This document shows, piece after piece, positions 1 to 5,425 of a DNA stretch of 5,425 bases. This stretch comes from Prevotellaceae bacterium UBA1786 (GTDB lineage: Bacteria > Bacteroidota > Bacteroidia > Bacteroidales > Bacteroidaceae). Below the pieces are notes generated by a model, which searched no databases, had not been told where the DNA came from, and saw only the letters and a list, made by a program, of their open reading frames with translations. The stretch covers positions 1-5,425 of the forward strand of contig DCGE01000029.1 of NCBI GenBank assembly GCA_002314525.1, read 5' to 3'. The first letter of the stretch is position 1. Each line of letters begins with the position of its first letter. The position numbers and the translations under genes were made by a program.

Positions 1-519
1 ACATTCTTCTTCAACGGCGGACGCGAGACTCCATACGAAGGCGAAGACCGTATCCTCGTCAATTCTCCGAAGGTTGCCACCTACGACCTCAAGCCAGAGA
101 TGAGTGCCTTCGAGGTAAAGGACAAACTCGTTGAACAGCTCCACCGCAACTACTACGACTTCATCGTCATCAACTTTGCAAACGGTGACATGGTTGGTCA
201 TACAGGTGTTTACAAAGCTATCGAAAAGGCAGTCAAGGCTGTTGATTCCTGCGTGAAGGATGTTATTGAAGCAGCAAATGCAGCAGGTTATGAGACAATC
301 ATCATCGCCGACCATGGAAATGCCGACAATGCAGTCAATGCCGACGGAAGTCCTAACACTGCTCATTCACTCAACCCTGTTCCTTGCATCTACGTCACAG
401 AAAACAAGAATGCCAAGGTTGCTGACGGTGTGCTCGCTGATGTTGCACCTTCAATCCTCCATATCATGGGACTTGAACAGCCATCTGACATGACAGGCAA
501 GAATCTTATCTCAGATTAA
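1..519 (+). CDS. gpmI: 2,3-bisphosphoglycerate-independent phosphoglycerate mutase, C-terminal part (5' end outside window)
   Basis: Cytosolic glycolytic enzyme interconverting 3- and 2-phosphoglycerate through a phosphoserine intermediate, using two Mn ions. The frame is open from base 1, and the 173 visible codons are roughly the last third of a protein that is usually about 510 residues. The part seen begins in the family block FFFNGGRE, followed by [15 protein letters not shown]. The metal ligands of the alkaline-phosphatase-like domain are all visible: Asp63 and His67 (window codons) in NGDMVGHTG, Asp104-His105 in ADHGNAD, and His122 in AHSLNPVP. The catalytic serine and the transferase domain lie upstream, outside the window. 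The end is normal (TAA at 517-519), so nothing suggests a broken gene. The next gene starts 50 bases downstream on the same strand. The assignment is very secure because the motifs are diagnostic. Confidence 0.96.
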   Translation, partial: TFFFNGGRETPYEGEDRILVNSPKVATYDLKPEMSAFEVKDKLVEQLHRNYYDFIVINFANGDMVGHTGVYKAIEKAVKAVDSCVKDVIEAANAAGYETIIIADHGNADNAVNADGSPNTAHSLNPVPCIYVTENKNAKVADGVLADVAPSILHIMGLEQPSDMTGKNLISD

Positions 520-569
520 TACCACTCCTAATTTTTAACTCCTAAATCCGAGCATAGCTCGACAATTTT
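520..569 (+). promoter_or_regulatory. Short gap with hairpin just ahead of the thioredoxin-like gene
   Basis: A perfect 5-bp GC-rich stem with a three-base loop (CGAGC-ATA-GCTCG, 549-561) is followed by ACAATTTT and then the ATG at 570. Just before it, the 8-mer ACTCCTAA occurs twice (524-531 and 538-545). The hairpin could be a weak intrinsic terminator or attenuator after gpmI, or could affect access to the start codon, which lies eight bases beyond it. The stem is short and the T-run broken, so this is only suggestive. I found no clear Bacteroidetes-type promoter (TTTG / TAnnTTTG) in the gap, so read-through from gpmI is possible. Confidence 0.3.
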
Positions 570-1592
570 ATGCACAAAAGCAGACTTCAGAAATCCAATC
601 GCCAGTTCCTATGGAGCACCATGGTCCTGGCGATTATGGTTCTTGCCATGGTATTCGTAATGATGTACATGGCTTCATGTACCAACAACACATGCGTTGC
701 TACAGGCGAATGTGGCGACTCAGTGACAACAGCCTACTACAGCGTTGACTACTTCAATTCCGATGGTGTTGACTCCGTCGAGGTCAAGGACGGTAAGTTC
801 ACTCTGGAAAGCACTGCTGACTCTGTCGGTTTCCGTATTGTCCAGACTACCGACGGACATCTCTGGATGTATTTCATCGAGCCCGGCAATGTTGTTCTCC
901 ACAGCGAAGGCTATGTTTCTGGCACCCCGCTCAACGATGCGTACCATCAATTCCTGCAGAGTATTCAGTCAGCCAAAGACGAAGACGAATGTGTGAAGAT
1001 ATTCACAGAATACATTTCTGCCAACAAAGACAATCTCGCAGGTGTGGTCGGTGTACTGGGAACTACAGACTACCTACCTATCTCGAAGTGCGTTCCGTTC
1101 CTTGAAATGCTTTCACCTGAACTGCAAGCTAAAGTTTTCACATCGGTTCCGAAGGAAGAGTTCTACCATGTTGACAAGGTGAAGGAAGGTGATATGTTCA
1201 CAGATTTCGAGGTTGAATACGATGGCAAAGTCCAGAAATTGTCCGACTACGTAGGCAAGGGAAACTATACCCTCGTTGACTTCTGGGCAAGTTGGTGCGG
1301 TCCTTGCAAGGGTGAGATTCCGAACCTCAAGAAGCTCCATGAACAGTTCGGCGACAAAGGACTCACAGTTCTCGGCGTTGCCACATGGGACAAACCCGAA
1401 GACACAATGAAGGCTATTGATGAACTCGGCATCACCTATCCTCAGATCATCAATGCACAGTCAATCAGTTCTGAGGCATACGACTTCAAAGGCATTCCTA
1501 TGATCATCCTCTTCGACAAGGAAGGCCGAGTTCTCTACAAGGACCTCCGCGGTGAGGATATGGTAGCAAAGGTTTCCGCACTGTTTCAGTAA
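570..1592 (+). CDS. TlpA/ResA-type thiol-disulfide oxidoreductase with DUF4369-like N-terminal region, probable lipoprotein
   Basis: A 340-residue envelope redox protein. The N-terminus has a basic start (K3, R5, K8, R11), a hydrophobic stretch at about 14-34, then Met-Ala-Ser-Cys37. That resembles a lipobox, although Met at -3 is not the commonest residue, so an uncleaved membrane anchor is the alternative. Residues about 50-140 look like the DUF4369 beta-rich domain found at the front of many Bacteroidetes TlpA proteins. A helical linker follows, then a thioredoxin fold from about 208. The active site is WCGPC with Cys243 and Cys246, and the cis-proline is Pro310 in KGIPMI. By family, it reduces or resolves disulfides outside the cytoplasm (cytochrome c maturation or general protein quality control); the actual partner cannot be read from the sequence. 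The 570 start is chosen because it gives the complete basic plus hydrophobic signal; later ATGs would lose the basic part. The glycosyltransferase follows after three bases, suggesting co-transcription. Confidence 0.9.
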   Translation: MHKSRLQKSNRQFLWSTMVLAIMVLAMVFVMMYMASCTNNTCVATGECGDSVTTAYYSVDYFNSDGVDSVEVKDGKFTLESTADSVGFRIVQTTDGHLWMYFIEPGNVVLHSEGYVSGTPLNDAYHQFLQSIQSAKDEDECVKIFTEYISANKDNLAGVVGVLGTTDYLPISKCVPFLEMLSPELQAKVFTSVPKEEFYHVDKVKEGDMFTDFEVEYDGKVQKLSDYVGKGNYTLVDFWASWCGPCKGEIPNLKKLHEQFGDKGLTVLGVATWDKPEDTMKAIDELGITYPQIINAQSISSEAYDFKGIPMIILFDKEGRVLYKDLRGEDMVAKVSALFQ

Positions 1593-1595
1593 TAA

Positions 1596-2579
1596 GTGAA
1601 ACTGTCGATAGTCATACTCAACTGGAACGGCTCTGCCATGATGCAGAAATACCTTCCGTCTGTGATTGAGAACTCACAGATGGAAGGTGTGGAAGTCGTT
1701 GTTGCAGACAACGGCTCAACTGACGATTCCGTTCAGATGCTACGCCGACAGTTCCCTTCCGTAGGACTCATCCTTCTTGAAGAGAACTACGGATTTGCCG
1801 AAGGCTACAACCGTGCCCTCTCCGAGATTGACTCTGAATACTACCTGCTCCTGAATTCCGATGTCGAGATCCGCCAGAAAGACTGGATCAAACCTATGCT
1901 CGACTACATGGATTCACACCCCGACACTGGAGCCTGTCAACCGAAACTCCTCTCACTGCGCCAACCCGAATACTTCGAGTACGCAGGTGCGGCCGGAGGC
2001 TATGTCGATATGTTCGGCTATCCCTATTGTCGCGGGCGTGTATTAAATAAGGTGGAGAAAGACCATGGCCAGTACGACGACATAGTTCCACTACTCTGGG
2101 CCACAGGAGCAGCCCTACTCGTACGTGCAGAGGACTATTGGTTTGCCGACGGACTTGACTCACGGTTCTTCGCCCACATGGAAGAGATTGACCTCTGCTG
2201 GCGCATGCGCTCATTAGGTCGTCAGGTCGTGTGCATCCCACAAAGCACAGCCTACCATCTCGGTGGGGCAACCCTCAACCAAGGCAACCCACGGAAGACC
2301 TTCCTCAACTTCCGCAACAACCTGCTCATGCTTTACAAAAACCTACCTTCCGACCAGTTATGGTGGATCTTGTCTGTCAGATTCTTCCTTGATCTCGCAG
2401 CTTCGCTGAAATACCTGCTCACAGGAGATACCGGAAATGCAGCAGCTGTACTTAAAGCCATGAAGGCCTTCTGGCAGATGATTCCAACATTCCGCGAAGA
2501 CAGGCGCCAGAACCTCTCACGCCGCATGGTGAGGAACATACCCGAGCATACGAACCGACTGATCCTACTCGGAAGATAA
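1596..2579 (+). CDS. Family 2 glycosyltransferase
   Basis: A 327-residue GT-A-fold inverting transferase, at the usual length for this Bacteroidetes group. It begins at a GTG (1596) three bases after the previous stop. This start is preferred because it yields MKLSIVILNWNG, the standard opening of the family. Visible motifs are the nucleotide-binding ADNGSTDDS (37-45), NYGFAEGYN (64-72), the metal-binding DXD-like LNSDVEI (86-92, Asp89) and HMEEIDLCWR (194-203), which carries the likely acidic catalytic or acceptor-site residues. Residues about 255-275 form a hydrophobic, partly amphipathic segment (WWILSVRFFL...) that may seat the protein on the inner face of the cytoplasmic membrane. By family, it transfers a sugar from a nucleotide-sugar donor to a polysaccharide or lipid-linked acceptor. 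No sugar-nucleotide synthesis genes, flippase or polymerase are adjacent, so donor and acceptor cannot be inferred. Its partner in the transcript is the thioredoxin-like gene. Confidence 0.92.
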   Translation: MKLSIVILNWNGSAMMQKYLPSVIENSQMEGVEVVVADNGSTDDSVQMLRRQFPSVGLILLEENYGFAEGYNRALSEIDSEYYLLLNSDVEIRQKDWIKPMLDYMDSHPDTGACQPKLLSLRQPEYFEYAGAAGGYVDMFGYPYCRGRVLNKVEKDHGQYDDIVPLLWATGAALLVRAEDYWFADGLDSRFFAHMEEIDLCWRMRSLGRQVVCIPQSTAYHLGGATLNQGNPRKTFLNFRNNLLMLYKNLPSDQLWWILSVRFFLDLAASLKYLLTGDTGNAAAVLKAMKAFWQMIPTFREDRRQNLSRRMVRNIPEHTNRLILLGR

Positions 2580-2695
2580 CTACATAAAAGCCACAGGTTT
2601 TTACCAGTAATCCTTATTTATTCGGTGAATTTATAGCTCCGCTTTAGCACCTGAGCCTAGCGAAGAACTCACCTTAAATCATCGCGCCTTCAAAA

Positions 2696-2711
2696 AGTCT
2701 TGCGAAAGACT
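2696..2711 (+). terminator. Small hairpin with GCGA tetraloop, possible terminator for the plus-strand genes
   Basis: AGTCTT and AAGACT pair perfectly over six bases around GCGA, a GNRA-type stable tetraloop. The 3' side reads ATATTTCAATTATTT, which is T-rich but not a clean T-run, and the stem is only moderately GC-rich. It lies about 117 bases after the glycosyltransferase stop and is the best terminator candidate for the plus-strand transcript. It could equally be a processing or stability element. Confidence 0.35.
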
Positions 2712-2818
2712 ATATTTCAATTATTTCAAAGAACGATTAGTCCACTTTAACGGGACAGTGGTGATATGCAACAAAATCCCTTATCCTCCAAAAGTTTTTC
2801 ACACCCCCACCAAACAAA

Positions 2819-2856
2819 CCCAGCTGCCGATGCGCTGAGGGTGCATGGCGGCTGGG
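2819..2856 (-). terminator. Strong hairpin, probable intrinsic terminator of the large repeat-protein gene
   Basis: The arms 2819-2833 and 2843-2856 pair over 13 Watson-Crick positions: the CCCAGC/GCTGGG base, then GCC/GGC, then ATGC/GCAT, around a nine-base loop. There is one mismatch and one bulged base. Read on the minus strand, the hairpin sits 27 bases after the TAA of the repeat protein and is followed directly by TTTGTTT (2812-2818), the usual terminator layout. On the plus strand it is followed by AGAAAAGG, so it fits the minus-strand gene better. The mismatch would be a G-U wobble in a plus-strand transcript, so some effect in both directions is possible. Confidence 0.65.
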
Positions 2857-2883
2857 AGAAAAGGTATTGGTTGTAACTTTGTA

Positions 2884-5223
2884 TTACTTGACAAACACTT
2901 TCTTACCACCGATTATATTGATGCCCTTCTGAGGTGTTGAGAGCTTAGTGCCGGTGATGGTGTAAATGCTGATATTGCTTTCTGCGGTGACATCTATTGT
3001 TTCGATATCATCAAATACTGAAATTGTCACAGTTGCCTTGCTATCCTTTGGCTCAGCTTTGCTGCCGTCAGCCCTTGAAAGCACGATGTTCTTCAAGTCG
3101 ATAGTCTTGGCACCTGCAGAGAGATTGTCATCGGCTTTCAGTGTGAGGATAATTACATCTCCGCTTTCACCGCTGAATGTGTTGTTCTTTGCAGAATACA
3201 TCAAGAGACGAATGGCGCCATCTTCTTGAAGAGCGGATTCAAGACTATGCTTCTTGTATGTGGTACGAGAACCGAAGTCGATTTTGTATTCATCCTCTTC
3301 CTTAGGAATAGAGATTCCTTCTGGCAGATAAAGGTCAAGCTGAAGACCAGTGAACTCGTCGCCAGAGTTGTTCAGATTGACTGTAACTTCCTTTGTTTCT
3401 CCTGCAAGCATTTCGAAGTCGGAAACAAATACAGCAATATCAGAAGGTTGAGGATCTTCACTCTTAACGGTTACGTTGCATTTGCTGTCTTCTGGCTCGG
3501 CCTTGCTGCCATCTGCTCTTGAGAGAACTGTGTTCTTCAAGTTGATGGTCTTGGTACCAGCAGTGAGGTTGTCATCAGCCTTCAATGTGAGGATGACAAC
3601 ATCGCCGCTTTCACCGCTGAAGGTGTTGTTCTTTGCGGAATACATCAGCAGGCGGATTGCACCATCCTCCTGAAGAGCGGATTCGAGACTATGCTTCTTG
3701 TATGTGGTACGAGAACCGAAGTTGATTTTGTATTCACCGTCTTCCTTTGGAATCGAAATGCCCTCTGGAAGGTAGAGGTCAAGTTGAAGACCAGTGAACT
3801 CATCTTTTGGATTGTTCAGATTGATTGCCACCTCCTTAGTCTCTCCAGGCTTGATTTCAAAGTCAGCAACGGAAACACCGATACCGTCAGCACCAGCTCT
3901 TGACTTTACTCCAGATCCATTTAGGATGATATTCGCAATACCCGAAATATCAGCCACGTCTATTTCCTTATCCTCATTCACATCCGCTGCTTCAATGACA
4001 AATCCAGCAGGTGAACTGCCGAGGATGTATGAAGCGGTAGCAGAGATATCAGCTACGTCAATAGATGAGTCTCCATTGGCATCACCACGAATGTAGGTAG
4101 GAGGAATTTCACCTACATAGACAATAGCAGATGCTGTCAGATTTGAACCGTCAAGAGTTGTAGCTGTGATAGTTGCATTGCCTTCTGATATTCCAGCAAA
4201 TTCTCCCGTGTTAGGATTGATTATTACTATCGATATGTCATCGCTGCTCCATGTTACTGCATTAGAAGTAGCATTTTCGGGTGCTATTATAGCTGAAGCC
4301 TGTATTTTTTCTCCTATATTACAATGGAATTCTGACTTGTCAATGGCAATAGATGTAGCTTTTACAATTGGAATATCATCAATGATTGTGAAAGCCTTCC
4401 ATGCGGAAGCTGAATAAACATCTTTCAAACCTTCATAAACATGCAATTCACCACATTTTGAGAACGAATTGCTTGATATTGTTTGTGGTATTAATGACAA
4501 ATTGGATATATAATTCAAATTGTTACACCCATAAAAAGCGCTAGTGCTGATTTCAGTGACGGTATTAGGAATCGTTAGCTTGGCAAGTCCCACACAACCG
4601 CTAAAAGTATTCGCGTTAATTATTTTAATAGAGTTGGGCAATACAACTTCTGTTATTTTGCTACAACCATTAAATGCATAACCGCCTATTTCCGTTACAG
4701 AATTTGGAATGTTGACTTGGGTTAATCCACTGCAACCTGCGAAAGCGCTGCTTCCAATATAAGTGACTGAATTAGGAATCACCATTTCTGATAATCCAGA
4801 ACACCCATTAAAAGCACAAGTTTCAATACTGTCAACTGAATTTGTTATTACTACACTCTTTAGTCCAGTACATCCAACAAACGCATGACGCCTAATTTTA
4901 CTTATATCATTAAGGACTATGTCTGTCACAGGAGATTCTGAAATAAAAAGATTATGAGCATAATATAATGGGTTTGAAGTCGTGTATTCTCCAAATTCAA
5001 TTCCAGCCCAAGATGAGATGTCCGTAATAACTACTTTTTCTAATTTTAAGCAATCGCAAAAAGCTGAATTGCCAATTGTTTTTACAGTCTTAGGAACAGT
5101 AATACTTGTAAGGCTATAACAATTACCAAACGCATATCCTTCAATTGAAGTTAATGAATCTGGAATAGTGATATGTTGAAGTTTTTGGCAATTATAAAAT
5201 GTCGCAGATTCTATGGCTGTCAC
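2884..5223 (-). CDS. Large multidomain surface protein: BspA-type LRRs, Ig-like, dockerin-like, two cohesin-like domains, C-terminal sorting-type tail; 5' end apparently disrupted
   Basis: Residues are numbered from the GTG at 5223-5221, giving 779 in all. 1-283: leucine-rich repeats of the LRR_5/BspA kind with cysteine anchors at 12, 35, 58, 118, 141, 164, 187, 210, 233 and 257 and an end cap (HVYEGLKDVY...WKAF). 284-371: bacterial Ig-like (Big_2) domain. 378-436: two dockerin-like calcium loops (D381/N383/D385/D389 and D414/N416/D418/D422). 449-587 and 597-735: two cohesin-like beta domains, about 83% identical by hand count. 751-779: tail ending KGINIIGGKKVFVK, like the short C-terminal domains of many secreted Prevotella proteins, possibly a type IX sorting signal. 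By family, such proteins are surface adhesins; no ligand can be named. The gene lacks a signal peptide, and repeat-coding sequence continues upstream of the GTG without an ATG up to a TGA at 5287-5289. The frame is real, but the start is not trustworthy; this may be a pseudogene or a recombined copy. A probable terminator lies just downstream. Confidence 0.85.
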   Translation of the reverse strand: MTAIESATFYNCQKLQHITIPDSLTSIEGYAFGNCYSLTSITVPKTVKTIGNSAFCDCLKLEKVVITDISSWAGIEFGEYTTSNPLYYAHNLFISESPVTDIVLNDISKIRRHAFVGCTGLKSVVITNSVDSIETCAFNGCSGLSEMVIPNSVTYIGSSAFAGCSGLTQVNIPNSVTEIGGYAFNGCSKITEVVLPNSIKIINANTFSGCVGLAKLTIPNTVTEISTSAFYGCNNLNYISNLSLIPQTISSNSFSKCGELHVYEGLKDVYSASAWKAFTIIDDIPIVKATSIAIDKSEFHCNIGEKIQASAIIAPENATSNAVTWSSDDISIVIINPNTGEFAGISEGNATITATTLDGSNLTASAIVYVGEIPPTYIRGDANGDSSIDVADISATASYILGSSPAGFVIEAADVNEDKEIDVADISGIANIILNGSGVKSRAGADGIGVSVADFEIKPGETKEVAINLNNPKDEFTGLQLDLYLPEGISIPKEDGEYKINFGSRTTYKKHSLESALQEDGAIRLLMYSAKNNTFSGESGDVVILTLKADDNLTAGTKTINLKNTVLSRADGSKAEPEDSKCNVTVKSEDPQPSDIAVFVSDFEMLAGETKEVTVNLNNSGDEFTGLQLDLYLPEGISIPKEEDEYKIDFGSRTTYKKHSLESALQEDGAIRLLMYSAKNNTFSGESGDVIILTLKADDNLSAGAKTIDLKNIVLSRADGSKAEPKDSKATVTISVFDDIETIDVTAESNISIYTITGTKLSTPQKGINIIGGKKVFVK
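3019..3435 (-). repeat. Cohesin-like unit 2 of a tandem duplication
   Basis: This encodes residues 597-735, from FVSDFEMLAGETKEV to DSKATVTIS, and is separated from unit 1 by a nine-residue linker (SEDPQPSDI). The cohesin-like call rests on the pattern 'F..L..GETKEV.(I/V)NLNN...FTGLQLDLYLPEG(I/V)', seen in type I-like cohesin folds and in many Bacteroidetes secreted proteins. It is a fold-level resemblance, not proof of dockerin binding. Confidence 0.8.
3463..3879 (-). repeat. Cohesin-like unit 1 of a tandem duplication
   Basis: This encodes residues 449-587 of the large protein, from VADFEIKPGETKEV through FTGLQLDLYLPEGISIP to VLSRADGSKAEP. It matches unit 2 at a constant offset of 148 codons (444 bp). 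The block from residue 476 to 573 differs at only eight positions, while the two ends differ more. A 37-bp stretch (3686-3722) is identical at DNA level to 3242-3278 in unit 2. Confidence 0.85.
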
Positions 5224-5286
5224 AGTATTTGGAATAGTTATGGTAGTAAGGCTTGAACAACCAGAGTATTTGCAAGTTTCTTTATA
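4453..5286 (-). repeat. BspA-type leucine-rich repeat array with 23-residue period
   Basis: The repeat unit has the form C-x2-L-x2-[IV]-x-[IV]-P-x2-V-x2-I-x3-AF-x2-C. Cysteine-to-cysteine spacing is 23 residues at all steps except two: 60 between Cys58 and Cys118, because a 37-residue non-repeat insert with SWAGI and NPLYYAHNLFIS sits in one unit, and 24 before the last. One more cysteine in register lies upstream of the GTG. In this family the units stack into a solenoid that presents a binding face. DNA-level identity between neighbouring units is modest, so this is an old array rather than a recent amplification. Confidence 0.85.
5224..5286 (-). pseudogene. In-frame LRR coding sequence upstream of the GTG, without a start codon
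   Basis: These 21 codons are in frame with the large repeat protein and read YKETCKYSGC, then SSLTTITIPNT. This is the second half of one repeat and the start of the next. The cysteine codon at 5257-5259 lies exactly 23 residues before Cys12, matching the spacing of the rest of the array. There is no ATG, GTG or TTG here, and a TGA (5287-5289) closes the frame. The simplest reading is that the original gene extended further upstream and that its 5' part, including the signal peptide, has been lost or put out of frame. A sequencing error at this point would look the same. Confidence 0.7.
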
Positions 5287-5425
5287 TCAACGACATACAC
5301 TTTAAAAGGTAGAAAAGTGAAATCGAAAAATTTGCAATTGATAATAAAGTCGAAAATTTAACATTTTTAACCTTATATAACCAACAAAAAACACAAAAAC
5401 GTGCAGAATTTAAGTTGCTATTACG
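5287..5425. other. AT-rich region upstream of the repeat-protein gene, no supported gene
   Basis: Hand count over 5281-5425 gives 37 G or C in 145 bases, about 26%, much lower than the genes to the left. A minus-strand frame without stops runs from the window edge (5425) to a TAA at 5282-5284, but its residues are just what AT-rich DNA yields and it shows no motif. A possible weak minus-strand promoter is TAAATTTTC (at 5351-5360, one mismatch to TAnnTTTG) with TTGG about 20 bases upstream; I give this low weight. An ATG at minus-strand 5364-5362 opens a 20-codon frame that is in phase with the repeat protein but stops at TAA and TGA before reaching it. Confidence 0.45.

Larger units (their letters stand above)
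2580..2883. other. Convergent intergenic region, no supported gene
   Basis: About 304 bases lie between two genes that point at each other. Contents I can support are a short hairpin with a GCGA tetraloop (2696-2711) and a strong hairpin next to the minus-strand gene (2819-2856). There is also a small inverted repeat CCACT/AGTGG at 2742-2746 and 2757-2761, overlapping GTCC/GGAC at 2740-2743 and 2753-2756. The longest ATG-started frame noticed on the plus strand is 36 codons (2766-2876). It runs straight through the strong hairpin and shows no domain, so it is not called. No insertion-sequence gene, tRNA or riboswitch pattern was recognised. Confidence 0.6.

Noticed and set aside
1894..2271. 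A 125-codon minus-strand frame opposite the glycosyltransferase
   Set aside because: It is antisense to a gene with clear family motifs, rich in Arg, Cys and Ser, and without a domain; a codon-bias shadow.
2766..2876. A 36-codon ATG frame on the plus strand in the convergent gap
   Set aside because: It runs through the strong hairpin assigned as a terminator, has no recognisable motif and no initiation context. It is the length expected by chance.
3019..3879. CRISPR-like or short tandem repeat array
   Set aside because: Only two units of 444-bp period, both coding and in frame, with no spacer pattern.
2966..4096. Several plus-strand frames of 65-100 codons opposite the cohesin and dockerin part
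   Set aside because: They recur at the same places in both duplicated units, so they simply reflect the minus-strand repeat. None resembles a protein family.
5302..5364. The ATG at minus-strand 5364 as the true start of the repeat protein
   Set aside because: It is in phase, but TAA and TGA codons intervene before the repeats, and the encoded peptide is not a normal signal peptide.
5282..5425. A minus-strand frame open from the window edge to 5282, possibly the end of another gene
   Set aside because: The region is about 26% GC and the residues are those expected from AT-rich DNA. There is no motif or known C-terminus; sequence beyond the edge would be needed.

Overview
The window looks like a piece of a Bacteroidales chromosome, most likely Prevotella or a close relative. 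The pointers are a TlpA-type thioredoxin with an N-terminal DUF4369-like region, a family 2 glycosyltransferase of the type common in this order, and a large surface protein that combines BspA-type leucine-rich repeats, an Ig-like domain, a dockerin-like pair, cohesin-like domains and a short C-terminal tail of the Bacteroidetes 'KGI.I..GKKV.VK' type. The genus is an inference from gene style; no rRNA or other taxonomic marker is present.

Layout: positions 1-519 (+) are the 3' end of gpmI (cofactor-independent phosphoglycerate mutase), cut by the window edge. A 50-base gap with a small hairpin leads to 570-1592 (+), a membrane-attached thiol-disulfide oxidoreductase. Three bases later comes 1596-2579 (+), a GTG-started glycosyltransferase. 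These three genes run in one direction and may be co-transcribed. Positions 2580-2883 hold no convincing gene; they separate convergent genes and carry a strong hairpin (2819-2856) that fits as terminator for the minus-strand gene, plus a weaker one (2696-2711) for the plus-strand genes. Positions 2884-5223 (-) encode the large repeat protein. Positions 5287-5425 are very AT-rich and hold no gene I can support.

The right half is the interesting part. The leucine-rich repeat register of the minus-strand gene runs on upstream of its only possible start codon (a GTG inside a repeat) to a TGA at 5287-5289. There is no ATG and no signal peptide, although the rest of the protein is plainly of a secreted type. 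The 5' end therefore appears lost, frameshifted or recombined. The gene is also a compositional mosaic: the repeat half is about one-third GC in sampled lines and the cohesin half about 53%. Its two cohesin-like domains are a recent-looking 444-bp tandem duplication containing a 37-bp perfect repeat.

The left half is ordinary: a glycolytic enzyme, an envelope redox protein and a sugar transferase. No mobile-element gene, CRISPR array, tRNA or rRNA was seen.
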